This document shows positions 34,685 through 42,085 of a stretch of DNA of 49,364 bases, in pieces; within the stretch, counting starts at the first letter, position 1, and every line of letters begins with the position of its first letter. The notes under the pieces were generated by a model that made no database searches, had not been told where the DNA came from, and worked only from the letters and a program-made list of their open reading frames with translations. The position numbers and the translations under genes are program-made. Source of the DNA: Flavobacteriales bacterium (lineage in GTDB: Bacteria > Bacteroidota > Bacteroidia > Flavobacteriales > BACL11); the NCBI GenBank assembly GCA_018645865.1, contig JABGVU010000072.1, positions 1-49,364 on the forward strand, given 5' to 3'.

Positions 34685-35445
34685 TGGAAAAAATGACAAA
34701 AAAAAATAGAGCTTCTGTTGAAGATAAATTGAAAGCTTTACACCAACTTCAAGTAATTGACACTGAAGTGGATAAAATTAGAATTATCAGAGGTGAATTG
34801 CCTTTGGAAATTGAAGATTTAGAAGATTTAATTGTTGGATTAAATACTCGTTTAGAGAAATTTAATGGTGAGTTAACTGTTATAACTAACGATATAGCTG
34901 CTAACAAAAACTCTATTGAATTAGCAACTGATGCTATTGAAAAATACGAGAAACAGTTGAAAAACATCAAGAATAATCGTGAATTTACTTCTTTAACTAA
35001 GGAAATTGAGTTTCAAAACTTAGAAGTTCAGATTGCTGAAAAGAATAAAATTCAGAATCAAGCTAATGTTTTGCATAAAACTGAAATTATCAATGCTTGT
35101 ACAGCTCAAATCACTGAAAAACAAGAAGAATTAAAAATAAAGCAAAGTGAATTGAATGAAATCATTAAAGAAACAGAAAAAGAAGAAGTTGCTTTAATGA
35201 AGGATTCTGCAAAAGCTGAAAAGATAATTGAAGAAAGATTATTAAACGCTTATAAGAGAATTAGAAGTAAAGTATCAAATGGTTTAGCAGTTGTTTCTGT
35301 TGATCGTGATGCTTGTGGAGGTTGCTTTAGCCAAATCCCACCACAAAGACAATTAGATATTCAAATGCACAAAAAGGTAATTGTTTGTGAGCATTGTGGT
35401 AGAATTATGGTTAACTCAAGTATATTGGAAGAGCAAGAAGCTTAA
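34684..35445 (+). CDS. Coiled-coil protein with C4 zinc ribbon
   Basis: 253 residues. A long helical hairpin/coiled coil (about 10-190, rich in Glu, Lys, Ile) is followed by a C-terminal zinc ribbon with CGGC and CEHC pairs (DACGGCFSQIPPQ, VIVCEHCGRIMV). This is the CT398/zf-RING_7-type family, possibly a nucleic-acid or flagellar/secretion-associated chaperone by homologues elsewhere. Its role in Bacteroidota is unknown, but its coupling to nif3 is regular. A strong terminator follows. Confidence 0.85.
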   Translation: MEKMTKKNRASVEDKLKALHQLQVIDTEVDKIRIIRGELPLEIEDLEDLIVGLNTRLEKFNGELTVITNDIAANKNSIELATDAIEKYEKQLKNIKNNREFTSLTKEIEFQNLEVQIAEKNKIQNQANVLHKTEIINACTAQITEKQEELKIKQSELNEIIKETEKEEVALMKDSAKAEKIIEERLLNAYKRIRSKVSNGLAVVSVDRDACGGCFSQIPPQRQLDIQMHKKVIVCEHCGRIMVNSSILEEQEA

Positions 35446-35464
35446 CAATAAACGAACTTAATTT

Positions 35465-35498
35465 AAAGGGATTTCATATTTTTGGAATCCCTTTTTTT
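35465..35498 (+). terminator. Intrinsic terminator after the zinc-ribbon gene
   Basis: 9-bp stem AAAGGGATT/AATCCCTTT with a 12-nt loop, then a T-run to 35498. It starts 20 nt after the stop. The loop contains the -7 box of the next gene. Confidence 0.85.
35477..35484 (+). promoter_or_regulatory. -7 box (TATTTTTG) inside the terminator loop
   Basis: Exact TAnnTTTG match within the hairpin loop of the preceding terminator, 19 nt before ATG 35504. Transcripts from it would begin in the 3' arm of the stem. Confidence 0.5.
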
Positions 35499-35503
35499 AT
35501 GCA

Positions 35504-36982
35504 ATGAGAATTTTAACACTTCTATTTCTTTTTTTAAGCACCTCTATTTTTGCTTCTTTTCAAATAAATGAACGTATGCAGCAATCTTATATACATATCA
35601 TCAACCTGGAATTTGAAGCTGCTAATCAATTATTAGAACTTGAGAATAAGCAGAATCCTGAAAATGCAATTATTTCTCTTCAGTATAATTATATTGATTT
35701 CTTAACGATACTTATTGGGGAGGATGAGGAATATTTCGTTTCAGCAAAGAATAAAAAATCAGATAGAATTGATTTGATTCAGCAAGGGGATGAAAAATCT
35801 CCGTACTATTTATATGCTCAGGCTGAGATACATTTGCAATGGGCTTTTGCTCGTTTAAAATTTGAGGAATACCTAACAGCTTCCTATGAAATTCAAAAAG
35901 CATATTCTCTTCTAGAAGAAAATCAAGAGCTATTTCCTAGTTTTAGGCCAAATCAAAAAGGATTAGGACTATTACATACTTTGGTTGGGGCTATCCCTGA
36001 AAATTATCAATGGGTAACGTCTCTATTAGGTATGGATGGGAATGTTTTACAAGGTTTAGGCAAATTAAAATCTTTGTTAGAAGATAATGAAATGAAAATG
36101 TATCATCAAGAAATTTTATTCTTAACTGCTTTCTTACAATTGAACATGACAAATGATGAGGTGGCTTGTAAGGAGTTATTGTCTAAAATAGGAGAGGGTT
36201 ATACTTATAATTATTTATTGAATTTTGCTGCTGCTCGTCTTGCTCATTCCTTGGGTAAAAATGAATTATGTATTAAGGTATTAGAAAATCGTCCGTCTGT
36301 TCAGGGGAAATATCCATTTCATTACCTGGATTATTTGTTGGGAATGGCATACTTATACAAGCTGGAATATGAAAAATCTAAGGGTTTTTTTAAACGTTTT
36401 CTTGCTAATTTTAAAGGCAATAATTACATAAAATCGGCTTACCATAAGTTGGCTTGGATTTCGTTTTTACAACAGGAACCTGAAAAGAAGATCGCTTATT
36501 TTAAAAAAGTAATTTCTACAGGAAACGCTTTTATTGATGAAGATAAAGTAGCTGTGAAGTATGCTGAATCAGGAATAAAAAATAAATATTATACTCATTC
36601 TAGATTACTAAGAACAAGGTTGCTTTATGATGGTGGTTACTATGAAAAGGCACTATTATATCTTTCTGGAGTGAAGATGATAAAAGACTATTTTGGATTC
36701 TATGATGAATATTGGTATCGTTTAGCGCGCATCAAATCTAAGCTTGATTATGAAAGTGTTGAGGTAATTGCTAACTATCAATATGCTTACGATTTAGGAA
36801 AAGAATCGACTACTTATTATGGACCTATGTCAGCTTTGCAGATAGGACTGATTTACGAAAAGCAAAATGAAAGTGTTAAGGCAAAAATCTATTTTGAAAA
36901 ATGCTTATCCCTTTCTAATTTTGATTATGAAAGAGGAATCCACCAAAAAGCAAAAGCAGGTTTAAATCGGGTTTCGAACTAG
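35504..36982 (+). CDS. TPR-like protein, function unknown
   Basis: 492 residues. Signal peptide MRILTLLFLFLSTSIFASFQ. The rest is helical-repeat sequence resembling tetratricopeptides (LEFEAANQLLELENKQNPEN; KSAYHKLAWISFLQQEPEKK; SVKAKIYFEKCLSLSNFDYE). Predicted periplasmic or outer-membrane-associated scaffold; no enzyme motif seen. Its TAG stop shares the palindrome CTAG with the stop of the opposing FadL-like gene. It stands alone, between a terminator/promoter module and a convergent neighbour. Confidence 0.7.
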   Translation: MRILTLLFLFLSTSIFASFQINERMQQSYIHIINLEFEAANQLLELENKQNPENAIISLQYNYIDFLTILIGEDEEYFVSAKNKKSDRIDLIQQGDEKSPYYLYAQAEIHLQWAFARLKFEEYLTASYEIQKAYSLLEENQELFPSFRPNQKGLGLLHTLVGAIPENYQWVTSLLGMDGNVLQGLGKLKSLLEDNEMKMYHQEILFLTAFLQLNMTNDEVACKELLSKIGEGYTYNYLLNFAAARLAHSLGKNELCIKVLENRPSVQGKYPFHYLDYLLGMAYLYKLEYEKSKGFFKRFLANFKGNNYIKSAYHKLAWISFLQQEPEKKIAYFKKVISTGNAFIDEDKVAVKYAESGIKNKYYTHSRLLRTRLLYDGGYYEKALLYLSGVKMIKDYFGFYDEYWYRLARIKSKLDYESVEVIANYQYAYDLGKESTTYYGPMSALQIGLIYEKQNESVKAKIYFEKCLSLSNFDYERGIHQKAKAGLNRVSN

Positions 36983-38436
36983 TACCTAAATCCTAAAGTA
37001 AAAATAAGGTTATGATTTGTATTTGCTAAAGCAATAGGGCTGATATACTCCTCATCATATAAAAGGTGTTCACTGTTTCCTTGAGAAAGTACATAAGAAG
37101 CATCAAAATAATACCCTCCATTATTTACTCCTAAACCAAAACTATAATTTTCTTGACTATAATCCTTCTTTACATACGCACTTCCGTACTTGGAATAACC
37201 TGCCCTAAGGACAAAAGGTTTTACATTCATTTCAACACCTAGGCGGATATTAGAAGTTTTAGTATATAGTTCCTGGATAACAGTGTTCTCATCAGTAAAC
37301 GTGTATTGACTAGAATGCATGTTGGAAAAAGAGTAGTCAACTATTTCATAGTCGGCACTTAATAGAATATTATTGTTTAACAATGATGATGCACTTAAAA
37401 TTGCTTTCCAAGGCGTAATTAAATCGTATTCAAAGTAATTAGTATTTGAGCGTTCAGTAAAGCTTGTATCATTGAAATTAGTTGTTAAGCTTGTGCTGTA
37501 GGTTTCTTCAATGCTATAAGCTGTTGGGGTGTGCAGGGAAGCACCTAGTTTTAAGTTGTCATTTACTCTCAGTATTGCGCCTAGTTTTAAGTTTAGTCCA
37601 GCTCCATAAACGCTTAATTCCTCATTTAAATCAAATCCTTTCAAACCATTAATTGTGTCTTCAAAATTTGTTTCACTATAAGTTGATTTTTCATAATAAT
37701 CCAGAGTAGGAATTCCAATTGTAGCTCCTAAATATAATTGTTCGTTAAAAGAGCCTCCAGTAGAGAAAATGAACTCATTTTTTCCTCCAGAGGAATGAAT
37801 ATTTTTAGTTTGAGTTTTTGAAGAATTTCCTTTAACATTGGAAATGTAATTTCCGTTATCGTGAGCATACCAATTAGTTGTTGTATCTATACTATTGTTA
37901 GCTAAGTCAATTAAGTCAGTCCAAAAAGAAGGTGCAGAATAAAGTGTATTTAACTCATCAATAGAATTACCTTGAGAAATAGCTAAGATATTATCAGCTA
38001 TTGAGGAGGTATTGTTTTTACCTTGAATTCTAATATTACCATCATAATTTGCTAATTGATTCCAGCCAATAGCAAAATTGACTCTTTTCCATTCTGAATT
38101 TTCTCTAGGACTTGAAAATACAAGTCCTATATTGCCTATTTTTAATCCTGATTTGTAGTCAGTTTCTTTATTTCCATAATAAGAAGTAGTGCTATTTAAG
38201 TTGAAACTTGGAGTAAAGCTAAACTCAGAAAATTGATACATACCAATTCCTCCAGGGTTTAGACTTAGTGCCGAAAACTCTCCACCTAAAGAGCCAAATG
38301 CACCACTCATTGCTGAAAAACGAGCCGTTCCTAATGATACATCTTTTGAAAAACGTAAAGCATCAATCTCGTTTTGAGCTAATAAAGTAATACTGCTTAG
38401 CGCAATAATTGTTAGGTTTAATAATCCTTTTTTCAT
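36979..38436 (-). CDS. OmpP1/FadL/TodX-like outer-membrane protein
   Basis: 485 residues. Signal peptide (ALSSITLLAQ). The N-terminal plug-like signature is GTARFSAMSGAFGSLGGEFSALSLNPGGIGMYQ: small residues, then NPGG, as in FadL-type transporters. Many amphipathic beta strands follow and the chain ends with aromatic NHNLIFTLGFRY, an outer-membrane insertion signal. It probably takes up hydrophobic compounds. It starts 3 nt after the Tyr/Asn-rich lipoprotein stop, so the two form a unit. Substrate unknown. Confidence 0.82.
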   Translation of the reverse strand: MKKGLLNLTIIALSSITLLAQNEIDALRFSKDVSLGTARFSAMSGAFGSLGGEFSALSLNPGGIGMYQFSEFSFTPSFNLNSTTSYYGNKETDYKSGLKIGNIGLVFSSPRENSEWKRVNFAIGWNQLANYDGNIRIQGKNNTSSIADNILAISQGNSIDELNTLYSAPSFWTDLIDLANNSIDTTTNWYAHDNGNYISNVKGNSSKTQTKNIHSSGGKNEFIFSTGGSFNEQLYLGATIGIPTLDYYEKSTYSETNFEDTINGLKGFDLNEELSVYGAGLNLKLGAILRVNDNLKLGASLHTPTAYSIEETYSTSLTTNFNDTSFTERSNTNYFEYDLITPWKAILSASSLLNNNILLSADYEIVDYSFSNMHSSQYTFTDENTVIQELYTKTSNIRLGVEMNVKPFVLRAGYSKYGSAYVKKDYSQENYSFGLGVNNGGYYFDASYVLSQGNSEHLLYDEEYISPIALANTNHNLIFTLGFRY

Positions 38437-38439
38437 TTG

Positions 38440-39354
38440 TTATTTTCTTGGTTTTACACTTCTTCTATTTGAACTTCTTGAGGGTCTATTTCCACTGTTA
38501 GATTTACTGCTTCCTGAGTTATAATTTCGTTTACTAGAGTTATATCTTGGAGCAGTATAGGAACGATTCCCTTTTTTTGTAGAAGTCTTAATTGATGTAT
38601 TTACCCTATAAGAGTTGTTTGTTTTGGTAGTAGTATTATCCCTGTTAGTATTTGTTTTAATACTTGTGTTTTCCCTGTAAGGTTTGGTTGTTATTGAGGT
38701 ATTCTTTATTATAGAATTGGTGTTATTTTTCAAAGTATTCCCATTCTTAATGTTTAAAGTTGATGTATTTACAACAGTATTTGGTATAATAGTATTGGTT
38801 TTCACCCCTCTTCCGATAGAATGTGAGGATAAGGAACCTCTATGTCCTGTTGTGTGGTTATTATTGCTGTTATAATAAGTGTAATTTGGCGTATGATGTT
38901 GATGATTGCTATACCCATAAGTGTAATAGCTATTGTAATTATTGTAGTAATAAGGTGAATAAGAATAGTATGAATAATAAGGAGAATTCCAATTGTATCC
39001 GAAGTAGATGCTTGTTCCACAATAGAAAGGATCATTATTATACCAGTAATAATCAGTATAAAGTCCTCCATAATAATTACTGTAATACATTGGTCTATGA
39101 AATCTTCTTATTCTTGAGGAAAAACTATAATCATAATAATCATCAGCAACATCATATTCGCTATAATAATCATCAGTTATTGTGTCTGTATATTGTGTTT
39201 GCTCAATTTCAGCTATGGGTTCTGTTACAATATCATCATAACTACTGAATTCATTACTAGCCAAATAATTAGGGTCGCTATAATGGATATGGGTGGATGT
39301 AATGCAAGAAGATAAAAAAAGTAAAACGATAGAGGTATAAAGTAAAGGTCTCAT
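38440..39354 (-). CDS. Low-complexity Tyr/Asn-rich lipoprotein, function unknown
   Basis: About 304 residues from ATG 39354. The lipoprotein signal MRPLLYTSIVLLFLSSC has a lipobox LSSC at Cys17. Three zones follow: an acidic stretch (SSYDDIVTEPIAEIEQTQ); a block dominated by Tyr and Asn (residues about 80-165; YYSYYSYSPYYYNNYN); then a basic Thr/Asn/Lys/Ser/Arg-rich tail with imperfect NTSIKTN-type repeats ending KPRK. It looks like an intrinsically disordered, cationic surface or envelope protein. The longer start at 39381 overlaps a near-consensus -7 box (TAAGTTTA, 39381-39388). It is followed by the FadL-like gene. Confidence 0.7.
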   Translation of the reverse strand: MRPLLYTSIVLLFLSSCITSTHIHYSDPNYLASNEFSSYDDIVTEPIAEIEQTQYTDTITDDYYSEYDVADDYYDYSFSSRIRRFHRPMYYSNYYGGLYTDYYWYNNDPFYCGTSIYFGYNWNSPYYSYYSYSPYYYNNYNSYYTYGYSNHQHHTPNYTYYNSNNNHTTGHRGSLSSHSIGRGVKTNTIIPNTVVNTSTLNIKNGNTLKNNTNSIIKNTSITTKPYRENTSIKTNTNRDNTTTKTNNSYRVNTSIKTSTKKGNRSYTAPRYNSSKRNYNSGSSKSNSGNRPSRSSNRRSVKPRK

Positions 39355-39404
39355 ATTAGTATGTTTTTGTTTGACAGGCATAAACTTATGCTAGTTTAAT
39401 TTGT

Positions 39405-39412
39405 TAGTTTTG
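39405..39412 (+). promoter_or_regulatory. -7 box (TAGTTTTG) upstream of proS
   Basis: Exact TAnnTTTG match, 57 nt before ATG 39470. This is the longest leader implied in the window; no riboswitch or T-box-like structure was recognised in it. Confidence 0.45.
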
Positions 39413-39469
39413 TACAACTTTTATAAATTAACGAAAATAACATTACAAAATTACATTTTTTAAAGCAAA

Positions 39470-40942
39470 ATGGCAAAAAAACTAACATCAAGAGAAAAAG
39501 ACTACTCACAATGGTATAATGAAATTGTACAAGGTGCTGATTTAGCAGAGAATTCTGGAGTAAGAGGTTGTATGGTAATCAAGCCTTATGGATTTGCAAT
39601 TTGGGAAAAAATGCAAGCAGAACTAGATAGGATGTTTAAAGCAACAGGACATGTGAATGCTTATTTCCCTCTTTTTATCCCAAAATCATATTTAAGTAAA
39701 GAGGCTGCTCATGTTGAGGGATTTGCAAAAGAATGTGCTGTCGTTACGCATTATCGTTTAAAAAATGCTGAGGATGGTAGAGGGTTAATAGTTGACCCAA
39801 CAGCTAAATTAGAAGAAGAATTAATTGTTCGCCCTACATCTGAAACCATTATTTGGGATACTTACCGAAAGTGGATACAATCATATCGTGATTTGCCAAT
39901 TTTGATAAACCAATGGGCAAATGTAGTTCGATGGGAAATGCGTACAAGATTATTTTTACGTACTACCGAGTTTTTATGGCAAGAAGGACATACCGCTCAT
40001 GCTACTAAAAAAGAAGCAGTAGAGGAAACTGAGCAGATGATAGATATTTATGCTGATTTTGCTAAAAACTTTATGGCAATGCCAGTTGTTCAAGGATTGA
40101 AATCAGTCAATGAGCGTTTTGCAGGTGCTGAAGAAACCTATTGTATTGAAGCGCTTATGCAGGATGGGAAAGCTTTACAAGCAGGTACATCTCATTTTTT
40201 AGGACAAAATTTTGCAAAAGCATTTGATGTGAAGTTCGCAACTAAGGAGGGTAAGAAAGAATATGTTTGGGCTTCATCATGGGGTGTTTCAACTCGTTTG
40301 ATGGGCGCTTTAATTATGACACATTCTGATGATAATGGTTTAGTATTACCTCCAAAATTAGCGCCATTTCAAGTAGTTATCGTACCAATTTACAAAGGAG
40401 ATGAACAATTAAATGCTGTCTCACGGGTTGCTAATAAAGTGAAGAAAGCTTTAGAAGAAAAAAATATATCAGTTAAATTCGATAATAGAGATACACATAA
40501 GCCCGGCTGGAAATTTGCAGAATATGAATTGAAGGGAGTGCCATTGCGTTTAGCATTAGGGACTCGTGATTTAGAAAACGGGACTATTGAAGTGGCTCGT
40601 AGAGATACTTTGGAAAAAGAAACTTATCAGATAATAGATATCGAAAATAAGATTGAACATTTGTTAGAGAATATTCAAGATAATTTATATAAAAAAGCAT
40701 TAACCTATCGTGAAGAAAGAACTTATAAAGCGGACTCTAAAGCAGAGTTTATAAAGTTAATTGAAAAAGGTGGTTTTGTATATGCGCATTGGGATGGTAC
40801 TTCTGAAACTGAAGAATTAATTAAAAAAGAAACTAAAGCAACAATAAGATGTATTCCTCTGGATGTAAAGATGGAAAATGGAGTTTGTTTATTCTCTGGG
40901 AAGCTTTCTGATAAAAGAGTGTTGTTTGCAAAAGCATATTAA
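39470..40942 (+). CDS. proS: Prolyl-tRNA synthetase (archaeal/eukaryotic type)
   Basis: 490-residue class II synthetase charging tRNA(Pro). The type without the bacterial editing insertion: motif 1 region [20 protein letters not shown], motif 2 [26 protein letters not shown] (key R, E, R, F), [34 protein letters not shown] as motif 3, then the anticodon-binding domain ([14 protein letters not shown]) and a C-terminal zinc-like domain lacking most Cys, ending KAY. This type is normal for Bacteroidota. A gene of unknown function follows after 3 nt. Confidence 0.95.
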   Translation: MAKKLTSREKDYSQWYNEIVQGADLAENSGVRGCMVIKPYGFAIWEKMQAELDRMFKATGHVNAYFPLFIPKSYLSKEAAHVEGFAKECAVVTHYRLKNAEDGRGLIVDPTAKLEEELIVRPTSETIIWDTYRKWIQSYRDLPILINQWANVVRWEMRTRLFLRTTEFLWQEGHTAHATKKEAVEETEQMIDIYADFAKNFMAMPVVQGLKSVNERFAGAEETYCIEALMQDGKALQAGTSHFLGQNFAKAFDVKFATKEGKKEYVWASSWGVSTRLMGALIMTHSDDNGLVLPPKLAPFQVVIVPIYKGDEQLNAVSRVANKVKKALEEKNISVKFDNRDTHKPGWKFAEYELKGVPLRLALGTRDLENGTIEVARRDTLEKETYQIIDIENKIEHLLENIQDNLYKKALTYREERTYKADSKAEFIKLIEKGGFVYAHWDGTSETEELIKKETKATIRCIPLDVKMENGVCLFSGKLSDKRVLFAKAY

Positions 40943-40945
40943 AAA

Positions 40946-41620
40946 ATGAATAATAGAGAAAAAATTGTTGAATTATTAAAAACTAAAGCTAGCGCAAAGC
41001 AAGAGGTTTTTCGAAAAACTAAGGGAGTTTTTGCTGAATTTCAGCAGTATTTAAAAATTAAATCAGATATTGTCAATAATGAATTAGCTGATAAAGATGT
41101 GCAAGTTATTTATTCTTCAGCTGGCGATTTTGAATCAAAATTAAAATTTTCAGGAGATACTTTACTCTTTTATATGCATTCCAATGTATTTGATTTTCCA
41201 AATTCGCATTCAATTCATAAAACAAAATATGTTAAAGAGGATGAGTTAAGATCTTTTTGCGGAGTGATTAATATCTATAATTTTCTTTCGGATTCCTTTA
41301 AATATAACCGTATGAATGATGCGGGCTATTTAATTGCTCGTGTATTTATCAATAAGGATAAACATTTTTTTGTTGAGGGTAATAAACAGTTAGATCTTTT
41401 GTTTAATGATTTTGTAAATCAACAAATAAATGCTGTACAGATTGATAAAATTATTAATGAAATAATGATTTATGCTTTGAATTTTGATTTACAAGCACCA
41501 AATTTCAATGATGTTGAAATTGTGTCTGTTCATGAAATACTAGATGTGAATAACAATCAAAAACTAAAAACAGCCAAACGAATGGGTTACAAATTTTCTT
41601 TTGAAACAAATAATGATTAA
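40946..41620 (+). CDS. Conserved-looking protein of unknown function
   Basis: 224 residues, soluble, no signal peptide or membrane segment. Alpha/beta composition with an N-terminal helix (REKIVELLKTKASAKQEVFRK), then FSGDTLLFYMHSNVFDFP and MNDAGYLIARVFINKDKHFFVEG. It resembles nothing I can name. The 3-nt gap after proS and codon use like its neighbours indicate a genuine gene in the same operon, possibly tied to translation. It is followed by the tRNA-Glu promoter. Confidence 0.65.
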   Translation: MNNREKIVELLKTKASAKQEVFRKTKGVFAEFQQYLKIKSDIVNNELADKDVQVIYSSAGDFESKLKFSGDTLLFYMHSNVFDFPNSHSIHKTKYVKEDELRSFCGVINIYNFLSDSFKYNRMNDAGYLIARVFINKDKHFFVEGNKQLDLLFNDFVNQQINAVQIDKIINEIMIYALNFDLQAPNFNDVEIVSVHEILDVNNNQKLKTAKRMGYKFSFETNND

Positions 41621-41645
41621 TTTTTCGTTTGGGTTAAAAAAAAAT

Positions 41646-41653
41646 ATAAATTT
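41646..41653 (+). promoter_or_regulatory. -7 box (TAAATTTG) of the tRNA-Glu-rpsT unit
   Basis: Exact TAnnTTTG match, 24 nt before the mature tRNA 5' end. Confidence 0.6.
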
Positions 41654-41677
41654 GCAACCTCAATTTTGAGAACATTA

Positions 41678-41750
41678 TGGCCCGGTCGTCTAGTGGTTAG
41701 GACGCATGGTTTTCATCCATGTAACCGGAGTTCGATTCTCCGTCGGGCTA
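41678..41750 (+). tRNA. tRNA-Glu (anticodon TTC)
   Basis: 73 nt folding into a full cloverleaf: acceptor GGCCCGG/TCGGGCT (G-T pairs at both ends), anticodon arm CATGG-TTTTCAT-CCATG with anticodon TTC, T arm CGGAG-TTCGATT-CTCCG, discriminator A. CCA is not encoded (CTA follows). rpsT starts 15 nt downstream with no promoter between, so the two are likely made as one precursor. Confidence 0.95.
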
Positions 41751-41765
41751 CTAAAATTTAAAACT

Positions 41766-42020
41766 ATGGCAAATCATAAGTCAGCAATAAAAAGAATAAG
41801 ACAATCCGAAACAAAAAGATTGTTAAATAAATATCAGCATAAAACTGCAAGAAATGCAGTTAGAGCTTTGCGTGCCTGAACGGATAAAAAAGAAGCTGCT
41901 GCGTTATTTCCTAAAGTTGCAGGTATGTTGGATAAATTGACAAAAAGAAATATTATTCATAAGAATAAATCTTCTAATTTAAAATCAAAATTATCTAAGC
42001 ATGTAAATGCATTAGCATAA
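41766..42020 (+). pseudogene. rpsT: 30S ribosomal protein S20 gene with an in-frame UGA
   Basis: Starts [20 protein letters not shown] and continues to [10 protein letters not shown]; then codon 38 (41877-41879) is TGA, and the frame resumes TDKKEAAALFPKVAGMLDKL and ends SKLSKHVNALA at TAA. Total 84 codons, the normal S20 length, so the defect is a single substituted codon, not an indel. S20 binds 16S rRNA early in 30S assembly. As written, only a 37-residue fragment would be made. Because the rest is perfectly conserved, a base-calling error or a very recent mutation is most likely. UGA is a normal stop elsewhere in the window. Confidence 0.93.
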
Positions 42021-42040
42021 ATAAGAAAATAATTATCTAG

Positions 42041-42074
42041 AAAGGGTTTATCATTGCGATAAGCCCTTTTTTTT
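42041..42074 (+). terminator. Intrinsic terminator after rpsT
   Basis: 12-bp stem AAAGGGTTTATC/GATAAGCCCTTT (one G-T) with the 5-nt loop ATTGC and a following T-run, starting 20 nt after the rpsT stop. Its U-tract runs straight into the next -7 box. Confidence 0.9.
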
Positions 42075-42081
42075 ATATTTG
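42074..42081 (+). promoter_or_regulatory. -7 box (TATATTTG) fused to a terminator, leaderless arrangement
   Basis: Exact TAnnTTTG match whose first T is the last base of the terminator T-run. Only 4 nt separate it from ATG 42086. Confidence 0.6.
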
Positions 42082-42085
42082 TCTA

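Noticed and set aside
38684-39248. Long plus-strand open frames opposite the Tyr/Asn-rich lipoprotein gene
   Set aside because: They are shadows of low-complexity coding DNA, with Cys/Asn/Tyr-biased products and no start signals; the minus-strand frame has a clear lipoprotein signal.
38440-39354. Repetitive DNA here as a CRISPR or tandem-repeat array
   Set aside because: The repetition is at amino-acid level with irregular spacing; no constant direct repeats with unique spacers.
39413-39469. Riboswitch or T-box in the proS leader
   Set aside because: 57 nt of AT-rich sequence without stable stems or a T-box motif.
39470-40942. Archaeal/eukaryotic-type ProS as evidence of recent horizontal transfer
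   Set aside because: This ProS type is common in Bacteroidota and codon use matches the neighbours.
41766-42020. UGA reassigned to an amino acid in this genome
   Set aside because: TGA ends the methyltransferase, rlmB, upp and PafA-like genes at natural C-termini, and tryptophan is encoded by TGG throughout.
41766-42020. UGA in rpsT as selenocysteine
   Set aside because: S20 has no redox role, no conserved Cys at this site, and no SECIS-like hairpin was seen just after the codon.
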